Positions 1 through 17,696 of a stretch of 64,000 bases of DNA are shown in pieces. A program made the position numbers and the translations under genes. The stretch is taken from positions 1-64,000 of the forward strand of contig NZ_JANFQO010000002.1 in assembly GCF_024437735.1 (NCBI RefSeq). The letters are read 5' to 3'. The notes beneath the pieces were generated by a model, which was not told the origin of the DNA, did not search any database, and saw only the letters and a list, made by a program, of their open reading frames with translations. This DNA comes from Tahibacter harae (GTDB taxonomy: Bacteria > Pseudomonadota > Gammaproteobacteria > Xanthomonadales > Rhodanobacteraceae). Each line of letters begins with the position of its first letter. Within the stretch, counting starts at the first letter, position 1.

Positions 1-6592
<6,592 letters not shown>

Positions 6593-6600
<8 letters not shown>

Positions 6601-6853
6601 AGTGAAAAGTTGGGACGAGGTCTATGCCATCGTCCTCAAGCATGTGCGTGACGTATTGCCGGAACTGCAGTCGCATGCGTTCCAGCCCAGCGACAGCCTG
6701 CGCGAGCTGGGCGCCAATTCGATCGACCGCGCCGACATCGTGATGGAAGTCATGGAGACCCTGTCGCTGGACATCCCGCGCGTCGAACTGCTCGGGCCGC
6801 GCTGCATCGGCGAACTGGTCGACCTGATCCACGCCAAGCTCGGCAATGCCTGA
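6593..6853 (+). CDS. Free-standing acyl carrier protein of the beta-branching cassette
   Basis: An 86-residue discrete carrier protein with the phosphopantetheine site in GANSIDRAD. In HCS cassettes such an ACP carries malonyl, which the Ser-type KS decarboxylates to acetyl-ACP, the nucleophile donor for the HMG-CoA-synthase homologue. I chose TTG 6593 because AGGAG at 6581-6585 lies seven bases upstream; GTG 6602 is an alternative. The gene overlaps the end of the upstream PKS by eight bases and the start of the KS gene (6846) by eight bases, so translation is probably coupled. The GANS variant of the usual GxDS site is typical of stand-alone donor ACPs. The exact start is the main uncertainty. 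Confidence 0.9.
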
Positions 6854-8075
6854 ACTGGTCATCTCCGCGCTGGGCGTGACCTCGGCGATAGGGCAGGGCA
6901 AGGCCGCGTTCGCCGAGGCGCTGTTCGCCGGCCGCCACGCCTTCGGCCGGCTGCAGCGGCCCGGCCGCAGCGAGCCCGGCGACGACAGCGCATGCTTTCT
7001 CGGCGCGGAGATCGCCGATCTGTCGCTCCCGCCGCGGCTGCCAGCGCGCAGTGCGCGCACCGCCTCGCTGGCCGCCCAGGTCGCGGCGGCGACGCTGCAG
7101 GAGGCCTGGGACGAGGCGCGCCTGGACCAGGTCGACGCCGGACGCATCGGCCTGGTCGTGGGCGGTTCCAATATGCAGCAGCGCGAACTGGTGCGGCTGC
7201 AGGCGGAATTCGCCGGCCGTGCCCAGTACCTGCGGCCGAGCTACGCCACCTCCTTCCTGGACACGGATATTTGTGGACTGTGCACCGAGCTGTTCGGCAT
7301 CCGCGGTTTCGCCTGCACCCTGGGCGCGGCCTCGGCCAGCGGGCAGATCGCGCTGATCCAGGCCGCCCAGGCCGTCGCCGCGGGCCAGGCCGATGCCTGC
7401 ATCGCGCTCGGCGCGCTGATGGACCTGTCGTACTGGGAATGCCAGGCGCTGCGCTCGGCCGGCGCGATGGGCTCGGACGTGTTTGCCGGCGAGCCCGCGC
7501 AGGCCTGCCGGCCGTTCGACCGCCGCCGCGACGGCTTCATCTACGGCGAGAACTGCGCCGCGCTGGTGGTGGAAACCGCCGCATCGGCGCGCGCGCGCGG
7601 GCTGGAACCGTATGCGCACATCGCCGGCTGCGCCTGGGTCATGGACGCCAACCGCAGCACCAATCCCTCGCACGAGGGCGAACTGCGCGCGCTGCGCCAG
7701 GCCCTGGGCCAGGCCGGCGTCGACGCGGCAATGATCGATTACGTCAATCCGCACGGCACCGGTTCCCCGCTGGGCGACGAGACCGAGCTGCGCGCGATCT
7801 GCGATGCCGGCCTTGCGGCGGCATCCATCAATGCAACCAAATCCATCACCGGCCATGGCCTGACCGCGGCCGGCGCGGTGGAACTGGCCGCCGTGGCGCT
7901 GCAGCTGCGCGCCGGGCGGCTGCATCCCACGCGCAACCTCGACGACCCGGTCGCGCCCGGGCTGAACTGGGTCGGCGCGCAGGCGCGGCAGCAGTCCGTG
8001 CGCTGGGCGGTCAGTCTCAGCATGGGTTTCGGCGGTTTCAATTCGGCGGTGTGTCTGCGCCATCCACAGGCTTGA
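6846..8075 (+). CDS. Decarboxylating ketosynthase homologue of the beta-branching cassette (PksF-like, Cys-to-Ser)
   Basis: A 409-residue stand-alone KS fold. At the active-site elbow the sequence reads GAASASGQ, so the nucleophilic Cys is replaced by Ser at about residue 163. The two histidine motifs are kept (PHGTGSPLGDE and KSITGHG). KSs of this type in HCS cassettes (PksF, CurC and MupG group) do not condense; they decarboxylate malonyl-ACP to acetyl-ACP. Its place between the free ACP and the HCS gene fits that job. It starts within the ACP gene (ATG 6846) and ends 13 bases before the HCS start. Confidence 0.93.
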   Translation: MPELVISALGVTSAIGQGKAAFAEALFAGRHAFGRLQRPGRSEPGDDSACFLGAEIADLSLPPRLPARSARTASLAAQVAAATLQEAWDEARLDQVDAGRIGLVVGGSNMQQRELVRLQAEFAGRAQYLRPSYATSFLDTDICGLCTELFGIRGFACTLGAASASGQIALIQAAQAVAAGQADACIALGALMDLSYWECQALRSAGAMGSDVFAGEPAQACRPFDRRRDGFIYGENCAALVVETAASARARGLEPYAHIAGCAWVMDANRSTNPSHEGELRALRQALGQAGVDAAMIDYVNPHGTGSPLGDETELRAICDAGLAAASINATKSITGHGLTAAGAVELAAVALQLRAGRLHPTRNLDDPVAPGLNWVGAQARQQSVRWAVSLSMGFGGFNSAVCLRHPQA

Positions 8076-8088
8076 AAAGGTAGATGAC

Positions 8089-9360
8089 ATGAGTGTGGTC
8101 GGAATCGAGGCGATGAATGTGTTCGGCGGCACGGCCCGTATCGGCGTGATCGAGTTGATGGATCACCGCGGGCTGGATACCAAGCGCGCGGACAACCTGC
8201 TCATGGTCGAGCGCTCGGTCGCGCTGCCGCAGGAAGATCCGATCAGCTTCGCCGTGAACGCCGCCAAGCCGCTGATCGATGCGCTGAGCCCGGCCGAGCG
8301 CGACCGCATCGAACTGCTGATTACCTGTTCCGAGTCGGGCATCGATTTCGGCAAGTCGATGAGCACCTACGTGCACCACTACCTCGGGCTCAACCGCAAC
8401 TGCCGTCTGTTCGAACTCAAGCAGGCCTGCTATTCGGGCACGGCCGGCTTCCAGATGGCGGTGAATTTCATCCTGTCGCAGACCTCGCCCGGCGCCAAGG
8501 CGCTGGTGATCGCCACCGACATCGCCCGCGCCGTGCTGCCGGAAGGTGTCGAGCTGTCGATGCTGCGCAATTCGGAATGGGGCTATGCCGAGCCCAGCTC
8601 GGGCGCCGGCGCGGTCGCGCTGCTGGTCAGCGACACACCGCGCGTGTTCCAGGTCGACGTGGGCGCCAACGGCTACTACGGCTACGAGGTCATGGACACC
8701 TGCCGGCCGGTGCCCGACGGCGATGTCGGCGATTCGGACCTGTCGCTGATGTCCTACCTGGACTGCTGCGAGAACGCCTACCTCGAATACGCCAAGCGCG
8801 TCGACGGCGCCGACTACGCCAGCACCTTCCAGTACCTGGTGTTCCACACGCCCTTCGGCGGCATGGTCAAGGGCGCGCACCGCACGCTGATGCGCAAGCT
8901 CAGCAAGGCCGACCGGCAGAGCATCGAAAACGATTTCAACACCCGCGTCATGCCCGGCCTGGACTACTGCCAGCGCGTGGGCAACATCATGGGCGCGACC
9001 GTGTTCCTGTCGCTGGCCAGCACCATCGACCGCGGCGACTACAGCAGCGCGCGGCGCCTGGGGTGTTTCTCCTACGGTTCGGGCTGCTGCTCGGAGTTCT
9101 TCAGCGGCGTGGTGCAGCCGGCCAGTCAGCAGCTGCTGGCGCAGCAGCGCATCGACGACGGGCTGAACCAGCGCGTGCTGCTGAACGTGGAGGAATACGA
9201 CCAGCTGATGATCGCCAACCGCCCGGTGCGCTTCGGCGTGCGCGACCTCACGCTGGATCCCCACGGCGACCGCTACATCGGCGCGATGGCCAAGCCGCGG
9301 CCGCTGCTGTACCTGTCCCAGGTCGCCGGCTTCCACCGCAAGTACGAGTGGGTGGCATGA
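8089..9360 (+). CDS. HMG-CoA synthase homologue for polyketide beta-branching (PksG-like)
   Basis: A 423-residue HCS-family protein. It adds the acetyl group from the donor ACP to the beta-keto of an ACP-bound polyketide, giving an HMG-type intermediate. Visible are the nucleophilic Cys114 in KQACYSG, His253 in LVFHTPFGG and the following KGAH. The length agrees with PksG/CurD relatives. ATG 8089 follows an AAAAGG element at 8075-8080. The stop TGA overlaps the ECH1 start in an ATGA junction (9357-9360). The acceptor is most likely the Trp-flagged ACP at the end of the upstream PKS. Confidence 0.95.
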   Translation: MSVVGIEAMNVFGGTARIGVIELMDHRGLDTKRADNLLMVERSVALPQEDPISFAVNAAKPLIDALSPAERDRIELLITCSESGIDFGKSMSTYVHHYLGLNRNCRLFELKQACYSGTAGFQMAVNFILSQTSPGAKALVIATDIARAVLPEGVELSMLRNSEWGYAEPSSGAGAVALLVSDTPRVFQVDVGANGYYGYEVMDTCRPVPDGDVGDSDLSLMSYLDCCENAYLEYAKRVDGADYASTFQYLVFHTPFGGMVKGAHRTLMRKLSKADRQSIENDFNTRVMPGLDYCQRVGNIMGATVFLSLASTIDRGDYSSARRLGCFSYGSGCCSEFFSGVVQPASQQLLAQQRIDDGLNQRVLLNVEEYDQLMIANRPVRFGVRDLTLDPHGDRYIGAMAKPRPLLYLSQVAGFHRKYEWVA

Positions 9361-10130
9361 GCTATTCGACGATACGCACGCGCGACGAGGGTTCCATCCG
9401 CTACCTGCAGCTGTACCGGCCGGAAGCACGCAACACCATCAACGCGCAGCTGATCGAGGAATGCAACGACGCCGTCGCCGCGGCGGAAGGGCAGGCGGCG
9501 GTGCTGGTGATCGAAGGCCTGCCCGACGTGTTCTGCTTCGGCGCGGATTTCCAGGGCATGCGCGATGCGCTGGTGCAGGGCGAAGTCGGCGACGATGACG
9601 GCGCCGGCGCCGACAAGCTGTACCGGCTGTGGCTGCGCATCGCCACCGGCCCGTTCATCACCGTCGCCCATGTGCGCGGCCAGGCCAATGCCGGCGGCAT
9701 GGGCTTCGTCTCGGCCTGCGATATCGTGCTGGCCGATGCGGCCGCGCGCTTCAGCCTGTCCGAACTGCTGTTCGGCCTGTACCCGGCCTGCGTATTGCCG
9801 TTCCTGATCCGGCGCATAGGCCTGACCAAGGCCAACTACATGACCGTCAGCACCCAGCCGGTCGGCGTGGAACAGGCTGCCGCCTGGGGCCTGGTCGATG
9901 CCTGGCAGGCGCAGAGCGAGCCGCTGCTGGCGCGCTACCTGCTGCGGCTGCGACGGCTGTCGCCGCAGAGCGTGGCGCATTACAAGAACTACCTGGGCCA
10001 GCTCAACGATAGCCTGTCCGGCGCGCGCGAGCTGGCCGTGCGCAGCAACCTGGCCATGAACGAGCTGCCCGGCGTTGCCGAGGGCATAGTGCGTTACGTG
10101 GAAACCGGGCGTTTTCCCTGGGAAGCCTGA
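9357..10130 (+). CDS. Enoyl-CoA hydratase-like dehydratase ECH1 of the beta-branching cassette (PksH-like)
   Basis: A 257-residue crotonase-fold protein. After HCS action, ECH1 dehydrates the 3-hydroxy-3-methylglutaryl-like chain on the ACP. The oxyanion-hole regions are visible as CFGADFQGM and GQANAGGMG, the latter followed by an acidic-rich loop typical of this group. The start is ATG 9357 inside the HCS stop (ATGA), which excludes longer upstream in-frame extensions that only shadow the HCS gene. The assignment as ECH1 rather than ECH2 rests on its order before the second crotonase and on its closer look to PksH; functional proof is not in the sequence. Confidence 0.9.
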   Translation: MSYSTIRTRDEGSIRYLQLYRPEARNTINAQLIEECNDAVAAAEGQAAVLVIEGLPDVFCFGADFQGMRDALVQGEVGDDDGAGADKLYRLWLRIATGPFITVAHVRGQANAGGMGFVSACDIVLADAAARFSLSELLFGLYPACVLPFLIRRIGLTKANYMTVSTQPVGVEQAAAWGLVDAWQAQSEPLLARYLLRLRRLSPQSVAHYKNYLGQLNDSLSGARELAVRSNLAMNELPGVAEGIVRYVETGRFPWEA

Positions 10131-10143
10131 CGCGGGGCGGGAC

Positions 10144-10908
10144 ATGCAGGCCGAATACATGCCATCCGAGGAAGTCACCCTGCACGAGGTCGAAGACGGT
10201 GTCGTCCAGATCACCATGCAGGACCGCGCCAGCAAGAACGGCTTCTCGCCGGCGCTGATGGGCGGGCTGCTGCAGGCCTTCAAGCGCATCGCCGCCAACC
10301 CGGCCTGGCGCGCGGTCGTGCTGACCGGCTACGACAGCTACTTCGCCTCCGGCGGCACCCAGCGCGTGCTGATGACGCTGCAGGAAGGCACCGCCAGCTT
10401 CGACAGCGTGAATGTCTACAGCCTGGCGCTGGATTGCGAGATCCCGGTGATTTCGGCGATGCAGGGCCACGGCATAGGCGGCGGCTTCGTCATGGGGCTG
10501 TATGCCGATTTCGTGCTGCTCAGCCGTGAAAGCATCTATACGGCCAATTTCATGAAATACGGCTTCACCCCGGGCATGGGCGCGACCTATATCCTGGTGC
10601 AGAAGCTCGGCGTCAGCCTGGCCCACGAAATGATGCTGTCGGCCGAGACCTACCGCGGCGATGCGCTGGAAAAGCGCGGCGTGCCGTATGCGGTGCTGCC
10701 GCGCGCCCAGGTGCTGCCGCGCGCGATCGAGCTGGCGCGCACGGTCGCGGCCAAGCCGCGCAAATCGCTGGTGGCGCTGAAGAACCACCTGGCCGCGCCG
10801 CTGCGCCAGGCCCTGCCGGAAATCATCCGCCAGGAAGTGGCCATGCACGAGGCCACCTTCCGCGACGCGGACGTGCGCCAGCGCATCGAAACCCTGTTCG
10901 GCCAGTAA
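10144..10908 (+). CDS. Enoyl-CoA hydratase-like decarboxylase ECH2 of the beta-branching cassette (PksI-like)
   Basis: A 254-residue crotonase-fold protein that should decarboxylate the glutaconyl-ACP formed by ECH1, leaving a beta-methyl branch. The oxyanion-hole segment GHGIGGGFVMGLYADF and the SGGTQ segment match the ECH2/PksI type. ATG 10144 follows a G-rich element 13 bases after the ECH1 stop. The next PKS starts 14 bases downstream, so the whole cassette is embedded in one polycistronic PKS operon. No halogenase or fused enoyl reductase is present, so a simple methyl branch is the expected outcome rather than a cyclopropane or vinyl chloride. Confidence 0.92.
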   Translation: MQAEYMPSEEVTLHEVEDGVVQITMQDRASKNGFSPALMGGLLQAFKRIAANPAWRAVVLTGYDSYFASGGTQRVLMTLQEGTASFDSVNVYSLALDCEIPVISAMQGHGIGGGFVMGLYADFVLLSRESIYTANFMKYGFTPGMGATYILVQKLGVSLAHEMMLSAETYRGDALEKRGVPYAVLPRAQVLPRAIELARTVAAKPRKSLVALKNHLAAPLRQALPEIIRQEVAMHEATFRDADVRQRIETLFGQ

Positions 10909-10922
10909 GCGTCGGAATAGCC

Positions 10923-13900
10923 ATGAGCGTACAAGACATCCTCAACGCGGTCCGCGCCGGCCGGATTTCCACCGACGACGCCAAGGCCGCGCTGCGCCAG
11001 CGCCTGCACGGCGAGGCACCGCAGCCGCAGCCGCCGCAGGCCGCCGCGGAAGCGGCTGCGCCGGCCAGCCCCGACGCGGTGGCCATCATCGGCATCTCCG
11101 GGCGTTATCCCAAGGCGGCCGACCTGGACCGCTACTGGGACAACCTGCTGGCCGGGCGCGATTGCATCGACGTGGTGCCGTCCTGGCGCTGGGACGCGGA
11201 ACAACTGTTCGATCCCACGCCGCCGCACCGCGGCAAGGTGTACTGCAAATGGCTGGGCGCGCTCGACGATGTCGACTGCTTCGATCCGCTGTTCTTCAGC
11301 ATCTCGCCGGCCGATGCGGAAATGATGGACCCGCAGCACCGCCTGTTCATGCAGGAGGCCTTCCACGCATTCGAGGACGCCGGCTACGGCAACGCGGCGC
11401 TGAGCAACGTCAAGTGCGGCGTCTACTTCGGCATCATGACCGCCGAATACAGCTCGCTGGCGACGCTGAGTTCGGCCACGCTGGGCAACATGGCCGGCAA
11501 TATGACCGGCAACAGCCATTCCATAGGCGCGGCGCGGATCGCCTACCACCTGAACCTGCGCGGACCGGCGCTGGCGGTGGACACGGCCTGCTCATCCTCG
11601 CTGGTCGCCACCCACCTGGCCTGCCAGGCGCTGCGCAACGGCGAGATCGACATGGCCCTGGCCGGCGGCGCCAGCCTGTACCTCACCGCGGGTTCCTACA
11701 TCGGCATGTGCGCGGCCGGCATGCTGTCGCCGGCGGGGCGCTGCAAGACCTTCGACAACAGCGCCGACGGCTTCGTGCCGGGCGAGGGCGCCGGCGCGGT
11801 GATTCTCAAGCGCCTGGCGGATGCGATCGCCGACGGCGACCACATTGACGGCGTCATACTCGGCAGCGGCATCAACCAGGACGGCCGCACCAACGGCATC
11901 ACGGCGCCGAGCAAGCGCGCCCAGATCGAACTGGAGCTGGCCGTCTACGACCGCTTCGGCATAGACCCGGCCACGATCAGCTACGCCGAAATGCACGGCA
12001 CCGGCACCAAGCTTGGCGATCCCATCGAACTCGAAGCGCTGGCCGCCGCGTTCCGCGCACGCACGCCGCAGCGCAATTTCTGTGCGATAGGCTCGGTCAA
12101 GAGCAATATCGGCCATGCTTCGGCCGCCGCCGGCGTGGCCAGCATCCACAAGGTGCTGCTGTGCCTGCGCCACGGCATGCTGGTGCCGACCCTGCACTTC
12201 GGCCGGCCCAACGAGCACTTCGATTTCGCCGATTCGCCGTTCCGGGTCAACACCGCCGCGACGCCATGGCCGGCCCAGGACACGCCGCGCCGCGCCACGA
12301 TCAGCTCGTTCGGCTTCAGCGGCACCAACGCGCATCTGGTGATCGAGGAATACCGCGCGCCCGCCGCCGCGGCGGCCGTGCCCGGCATGCAGCTGCTGCT
12401 GCTGTCCGCGCGCAGCGAGGAGCGCCTGCGCATCCAGGCGCAGGCGCTGCTGCAGCACTTGCGCGCGCCGTTCGCCGGTACGCTGGCGGATCTGGCCTAT
12501 ACGCTGCAGGTCGGCCGCGACGCGATGGAATGCCGCCTTGCCGTGCAGGCCGACAGCCTGGAGGCGCTGCAGCAGGCGCTGGCGAATTACCTGCAAGACC
12601 GCAGCGACGCCCGCATCGGCGCCGGTACCGCGGCGGCACCGGCCGTCGTCGCCGAGCTGTTCGACGACGAGGACCACGCCCTCGAATGCACCCGCGACTG
12701 GTTCGCGCGCGGCCGCCTGGACCAGCTCGCGGCGGTCTGGCTCAAGGGCTTCGACGTGGACTGGGGCGCACTGTATGCGCGTGGCAGCCGGCGCCGGCTG
12801 CGCCTGCCGACTTATCCCTTCGAGCAGGGCCGTTACTGGCTGCCCCAGGGCGAACCGGCCGCCGCCGCGACCCCGGCTGCCGCCGGCGGCGACGCGCTGC
12901 ATCCGCTGGTACAAAGGAACCTCTCCAGTTTTGAACAACAGCGCTACGCCGGCAGCTTCAGCGGCGAGGAATTCTTCTTCGCCGAGCACCGCGTCAACGG
13001 CGCACGCACGCTGCCGGCCGCGGCACTGCTGGAAATGGCCCGCGCCGCCGGCGCGCTGGCCCTGAACGACGCGGCGGCGCCGCTGGAGCTGGCCCAGGTG
13101 CGCTGGCTGCGCCCGGTCAACGCCGGCGACGCGGCCCAGGCGCAGGCGCTGGACCTGGAGATCACGCTGCGCCGCAGCGCGGACGGCGCCATCGGGTTTG
13201 CGGTGCAGTCCGCCGCCGGACAAGTGCACAGCGACGGGCAGCTGCGCGTGCACGCCGCGGCGGCGCCGCAGCTGGATCTGGCCGCGCTGCGCCGCGCCGC
13301 CGATGCCGGCAGCGAAATGCCGGCCGGCATGCACTATGCCATCTACGAGGCCATCGGCATCGACTACGGGCCGCGCTTCCGCACGCTGCAGCGGCTGCAG
13401 CTCGGCGCCGACGGCGTGCTGGCGCAGCTGCAGCTGCGCGAGGCCGCCGCCGGCTTCGTATTGCAGCCCACGCTGATCGACGCCGCCTTCCAGGCCTGCA
13501 TAGGCCTGAGCCTGGCCGGCGCGGATGCGGCCACGGCGCAGCAGGCGCGCCCGGCGCTGCCGTTCGCGCTGGACGCGCTGCGCCTGTACGCGCCGCTGCC
13601 GGCCTCGGTATGGGCCTGGATCCGCAGCAAATCCACCGCCGATGCCGCCGTGCGGCGTATCGACATCGACCTCTGCGACGACGCCGGCCGGGTCTGTGCG
13701 ACCTTGCGCGGACTCAACTGCCGCGTCGCCGGCGCGGCCGTTCCCGATGGTCCGGGCCAGCTGCATGCGATGGCGTTTGAATGGCAGCCGCTGGAGCCTG
13801 CGCGCATCGAGCCCAGTCCGTCCGCCGGCGATCACCTGCTGGCGATCGGCGCGAGCGAGGCACAGCTGGAGCGCTGGCGCCGTGCCGGCCAGCGCATCAG

Positions 13901-16900
13901 CGCCCTGCAACTGCCCGCAGCGCTGGACGAAGCCGCGCTGCTCGCGCGCCTGCAGGGCCTGGATGCGATAGACCATGTGCTGTGGATCGCGCCGGCGGCC
14001 CCGGCGGCGGCCGACGCGGATTACCTCATCAGCGCCCAGCAGGGCGGCGTCGCCGCGTGCTTCGCGCTGACCCGCGCCCTGCTGCAGGCCGGCTATCTGC
14101 ACCGGCCGCTGGACTGGAGCGTGCTGACCAGCCAGACCCAGGCCGTCAGCGCGGATGACGCGATCGACGCATCCCAGGCCGCCCTGCACGGCTTCGCCGG
14201 CACGCTGGCCAAGGAATGCCCGCGCTGGCGCGTGCGCCTGCTGGACCTCGACAGCGATGCCCGCTGGTCGCTGGATGAGCTGCGCGCGCTGCCGTTCGAT
14301 GCAGCCGGCGATGCGCTGGCGCGGCGCGGCGAGCACTGGTTCCGCCGGCAGATCGTGCCGGCGCAGCACGACGGTACGGGTGTCGATTACCGCGAAGGCG
14401 GTCTGTATCTGGTCGTCGGCGGCGCCGGCGGTGTCGGCGCGGCCTGGAGCGAGTGGATGATCCGCCGCTACCGCGCGCAGATCGTCTGGCTGGGCCGGCG
14501 CGAAGCCGATGCGCAGATCCAGGCCGACTGCGCGCGCCTGGGCGCTCTCGGGCCGGCGCCGCTGTATCTGGCCGCCGACGCCACCGACGCGGCCGCGCTG
14601 CAGCGGGCGCGGGAACGCCTGGCGGCGCAGTTCCCCGGCCGGGCGCTCAACGGCATCGTGCATTCGGCCGTGGTGCTGCGCGACCGCAGCCTGGCCGCGA
14701 TGACGGCCGAGGATTTCTCCACGGTGCTCGCGGCCAAGGTCGATGCCGCGGTGCGCGTGATGCAGGTGTTCGGCAGCGCTTCGCTGGATTTCGTGCTGTT
14801 CTTCTCCTCGCTCGCCGCGATCTTCCATGAAGCCGGGCAGGCCAATTACGCCGCCGGCTGTGCGTTCCAGGACGCCTACGCGCGCCAGCTCGGCGCGGCC
14901 GGCCCCGTGCCGGTCAAGGTGGTCAACTGGGGCTACTGGGGCAGCACCGGCGTCGCGGCTTCCGCCGCACAGCGCGAGCGCATGGCGCGCAACGGCGTGG
15001 GCTCGATCGAGCCCGACGAAGCGTTCGCAGCGCTGCAGCAGTTCCTCACCGGCGCGCTGCCGCAGCTGGGCGTCATCAAGTTGCTGGGCGAAGCCGCCGC
15101 GCCAGCGGCGGCCGACGACGTCCTCGCCGTGCCTGCCGGCGCCGCGCCGGCCGGCGCCGCGGCCACGCCGCGCGATGCCGTGCTGCGTTTTCTCGCCGGG
15201 CTGGTCGAGCGCGTGCTCAAGGTGCCGGCGGCGCGCATCGACGCAGCGCGTTCGCTGGAGCGCTACGGCCTGGATTCGATCGTGGCGATGCAGCTGGCGA
15301 CCGCGCTGTCCGAAGCGGTCGGCGAAGTGGACAATTTGATTTTCCTGGAATATCCCAGCCTGGGCGAACTGGCGGACCATCTGCTCGCCACGCGCGCCGG
15401 CGCGCTCGCCCGCCTGCTCGATACCGCGGCGGAAGCCGCGCCGGCGCCGGCCGCGGCGGCCGTACTCGCCGCCGCGCCCGCGGTCGCGGCGGCCAGCGGC
15501 GGCGACGGCATCGCCGTGATCGGCATGGCCGGGCGCTATGCCGGCTCGCGCACGGTCGATGAACTCTGGCAGCACCTCGCCGAAGGCTATGACAGCGTCA
15601 CCGAAGTGCCGGCCGAACGCTGGAACCACGCCGACTACTACGACGCCGACGGCGGCAAGCTGGGCAAGAGCTATTGCGCCTGGGGCAGCTTCATCGACGG
15701 CGTCGACGAGTTCGACGCGCTGTTCTTCGACATTTCGCCGCGCACGGCCGATGCGCTGGATCCGCAGATCCGCCTGTGCCTGCAGACTGTCTGGGAGCTG
15801 ATGGAGAACGCCGGCCACACGCGCGAGCTGATCGCGCGGCGCCACGAGGGCCGGGTCGGCGTCTATATCGGCGCCATGTACCAGCAGTACCAGATGATGG
15901 AAACCGACTACGTGGTCAGCGCCGGCGTGGCCTTGTCCTCGTATTCGGGCATCAGCAACCGCGTATCGAATTTCTTCGATTTCCGCGGCCCCAGCGTGGC
16001 GGTGGATACGCAGTGTTCCTCGTCGATGATCGCGATTCACGAGGCTTGCAGCGCACTGCGTCAGGGCGAATGCGAGCTGGCCGTGGCCGGCGGCGTCAAC
16101 CTGCTGATCCATCCGAAGAAATACATAGGCCTGAGCATATTGCGCATGCTCGGCAGCCACCGCGACTGCCGCAGCTTCGCCGACGGCGACGGCTACCTGC
16201 CGGCCGAAGGCGTGGGCGCGGTGCTGCTCAAACCGCTGCAGCGCGCCGTCGACGACGGCGACAACATCCTCGCCGTGATCCGCTACACCGGCCAGAACCA
16301 CAGCGGCCGTGCGTTCGGCTACGGCACGCAGGATCCGCGCGCCCAGGTCGAGCTGTTCCGGCGCGCACTGCAGCGCACGGGCATCGACGCGCGCACGATC
16401 AGCTATGTGGAAACCAGCGCCAACGGCACGCCGCTGTCGGATGCGATCGAAGCCGGTGCGCTGAACCGCGTGCACCGCGAGTTCTCGCGCGACGAGGCCT
16501 ACTGCGCGATCGGCGCGATCAAGTCCAACATGGGCCATACCGAATCCGCCTCCGGCATCGCCCAGCTGACCAAGGTGATACTGCAGCTGCAGCACGGCCA
16601 GATCGCACCGATGTTCATGCCGGCGCGGCGCAATCCCAAGGTCAGCTTCGACGGCACGCCATTCTTCCTGCCGGCCACGCTGATGCCCTGGCAGCGGCCG
16701 CAGATCGCGGTCGACGGCGTGCTGCAGGAATTCCCGCGCCGCGCCGCGATCAACAGCTTCGGCGGCGGCGGTTCGCTGGCCCATGCCCTGGTCGAGGAAT
16801 ACGTCGCGGCAGATGCCGGCGCGCCGAAGGCGGGCGCGGCAGAAGATCCGCAGCTGGTACCGCTGTCCGCGCGCAGCGCCGAGCGCCTGCGCGTGCACGC

Positions 16901-17594
16901 GGCGCAGATCGCGCACTACCTGCGCGCACGGCCGCAGCTGGACCTGGCCGACGTGGCCGCGACGCTGCAGCGCGGCCGCGAGGCGCTGGAAGTGCGCCTC
17001 GCGCTGGTCGTCAGCGACTGCGCGGAACTGGCCGCGGCGCTGGAGCAGTTCGCCGCGGATCCGTCCGCGCCGCTGTCCGGCGCGGATGAACCCGCCATCG
17101 CGGACGCGACACCGGAATGGCTGCGCGAACGCTTCGCCGAAGGCGATCTGGAAGCCGTCGCACGCCACTGGCGCGGCGGCGGCGAGGTCGACTGGAACGC
17201 GCTGCACGGCCACCGCCGCTACCGGCTGGTCGGCCTGCCCAACTATCCGTTTGCGCGCGACCGCCACTGGCTGCAGCACACCGACGCCACCGCGTACGCG
17301 CAGTCACGCATCGTGCAGGGCGATTTCGGCGCCGGCTACGACCGCGCCACGCAGAGCGTCGAGGACATCGTCTACAGCGCGCTCAGTTCGGCCCTCGGCA
17401 TCGCGCGCGAACAGCTGGACCTGGACGTGGACCTTTCGCGCTTCGTGATCCTGCCCGTATTCCTGCCGCGCCTGGGCCACCATCTGGCCACGCATGCGCA
17501 GATCCGGCTGGATGCGGAACAGCTGCAGCTATGCACGACGGCGCGTGCGATCGCCGGGCTGGCGCTGGCCGCGGAGGAAGCCGCCGGCCAGTGA
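10923..17594 (+). CDS. Trans-AT type I polyketide synthase: KS-DH-KR-ACP-KS0 plus Ser-less carrier-like tail
   Basis: A 2223-residue protein. It starts with a short helical docking-like segment ([13 protein letters not shown]), then KS1 (about residues 55-480) with Cys in DTACSSS, HGTGT and NIGH. Next come the flanking linker, DH (about 660-940; H-x3-G-x4-P and D-x3-Q present), KR with its structural half (about 950-1390; GGAGGVG, catalytic Tyr in GQANYAAGC where YxxxN ends in Cys), and ACP (about 1415-1490, GLDS). KS2 (about 1525-1960) keeps Cys1698 and the NMGH histidine but reads [11 protein letters not shown] where HGTGT should be, so Ser1832 replaces the catalytic His: a non-elongating KS0. 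The tail (about 2135-2223) resembles a carrier protein in length and helices but has no GxDS serine. No AT and no TE are present. The next stage must act on another protein. Confidence 0.94.
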   Translation: MSVQDILNAVRAGRISTDDAKAALRQRLHGEAPQPQPPQAAAEAAAPASPDAVAIIGISGRYPKAADLDRYWDNLLAGRDCIDVVPSWRWDAEQLFDPTPPHRGKVYCKWLGALDDVDCFDPLFFSISPADAEMMDPQHRLFMQEAFHAFEDAGYGNAALSNVKCGVYFGIMTAEYSSLATLSSATLGNMAGNMTGNSHSIGAARIAYHLNLRGPALAVDTACSSSLVATHLACQALRNGEIDMALAGGASLYLTAGSYIGMCAAGMLSPAGRCKTFDNSADGFVPGEGAGAVILKRLADAIADGDHIDGVILGSGINQDGRTNGITAPSKRAQIELELAVYDRFGIDPATISYAEMHGTGTKLGDPIELEALAAAFRARTPQRNFCAIGSVKSNIGHASAAAGVASIHKVLLCLRHGMLVPTLHFGRPNEHFDFADSPFRVNTAATPWPAQDTPRRATISSFGFSGTNAHLVIEEYRAPAAAAAVPGMQLLLLSARSEERLRIQAQALLQHLRAPFAGTLADLAYTLQVGRDAMECRLAVQADSLEALQQALANYLQDRSDARIGAGTAAAPAVVAELFDDEDHALECTRDWFARGRLDQLAAVWLKGFDVDWGALYARGSRRRLRLPTYPFEQGRYWLPQGEPAAAATPAAAGGDALHPLVQRNLSSFEQQRYAGSFSGEEFFFAEHRVNGARTLPAAALLEMARAAGALALNDAAAPLELAQVRWLRPVNAGDAAQAQALDLEITLRRSADGAIGFAVQSAAGQVHSDGQLRVHAAAAPQLDLAALRRAADAGSEMPAGMHYAIYEAIGIDYGPRFRTLQRLQLGADGVLAQLQLREAAAGFVLQPTLIDAAFQACIGLSLAGADAATAQQARPALPFALDALRLYAPLPASVWAWIRSKSTADAAVRRIDIDLCDDAGRVCATLRGLNCRVAGAAVPDGPGQLHAMAFEWQPLEPARIEPSPSAGDHLLAIGASEAQLERWRRAGQRISALQLPAALDEAALLARLQGLDAIDHVLWIAPAAPAAADADYLISAQQGGVAACFALTRALLQAGYLHRPLDWSVLTSQTQAVSADDAIDASQAALHGFAGTLAKECPRWRVRLLDLDSDARWSLDELRALPFDAAGDALARRGEHWFRRQIVPAQHDGTGVDYREGGLYLVVGGAGGVGAAWSEWMIRRYRAQIVWLGRREADAQIQADCARLGALGPAPLYLAADATDAAALQRARERLAAQFPGRALNGIVHSAVVLRDRSLAAMTAEDFSTVLAAKVDAAVRVMQVFGSASLDFVLFFSSLAAIFHEAGQANYAAGCAFQDAYARQLGAAGPVPVKVVNWGYWGSTGVAASAAQRERMARNGVGSIEPDEAFAALQQFLTGALPQLGVIKLLGEAAAPAAADDVLAVPAGAAPAGAAATPRDAVLRFLAGLVERVLKVPAARIDAARSLERYGLDSIVAMQLATALSEAVGEVDNLIFLEYPSLGELADHLLATRAGALARLLDTAAEAAPAPAAAAVLAAAPAVAAASGGDGIAVIGMAGRYAGSRTVDELWQHLAEGYDSVTEVPAERWNHADYYDADGGKLGKSYCAWGSFIDGVDEFDALFFDISPRTADALDPQIRLCLQTVWELMENAGHTRELIARRHEGRVGVYIGAMYQQYQMMETDYVVSAGVALSSYSGISNRVSNFFDFRGPSVAVDTQCSSSMIAIHEACSALRQGECELAVAGGVNLLIHPKKYIGLSILRMLGSHRDCRSFADGDGYLPAEGVGAVLLKPLQRAVDDGDNILAVIRYTGQNHSGRAFGYGTQDPRAQVELFRRALQRTGIDARTISYVETSANGTPLSDAIEAGALNRVHREFSRDEAYCAIGAIKSNMGHTESASGIAQLTKVILQLQHGQIAPMFMPARRNPKVSFDGTPFFLPATLMPWQRPQIAVDGVLQEFPRRAAINSFGGGGSLAHALVEEYVAADAGAPKAGAAEDPQLVPLSARSAERLRVHAAQIAHYLRARPQLDLADVAATLQRGREALEVRLALVVSDCAELAAALEQFAADPSAPLSGADEPAIADATPEWLRERFAEGDLEAVARHWRGGGEVDWNALHGHRRYRLVGLPNYPFARDRHWLQHTDATAYAQSRIVQGDFGAGYDRATQSVEDIVYSALSSALGIAREQLDLDVDLSRFVILPVFLPRLGHHLATHAQIRLDAEQLQLCTTARAIAGLALAAEEAAGQ

Positions 17595-17599
17595 CAGAA

Positions 17600-17623
17600 C
17601 CGCCGCGCGGCAAGGCGCGGCGG
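17600..17623. terminator. GC-rich hairpin between convergent genes
   Basis: A perfect 9-bp stem (CCGCCGCGC at 17600-17608 with GCGCGGCGG at 17615-17623) and a 6-base loop lie just after the PKS stop and before the convergent AT gene. There is no T-run, so intrinsic termination is only suggested by position and stem strength. Confidence 0.4.
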
Positions 17624-17696
17624 AAGGGGCAGGGGAGTCGGGCCGCAGCGCCGTTGGACGGCACGCGCAGGCCCGCAGCGAACCGCCGCGGCGCGA

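Noticed and set aside
11592-17279. 1895-codon minus-strand open frame within the second PKS.
   Set aside because: Shadow of the PKS frame; no domain, no start signal.
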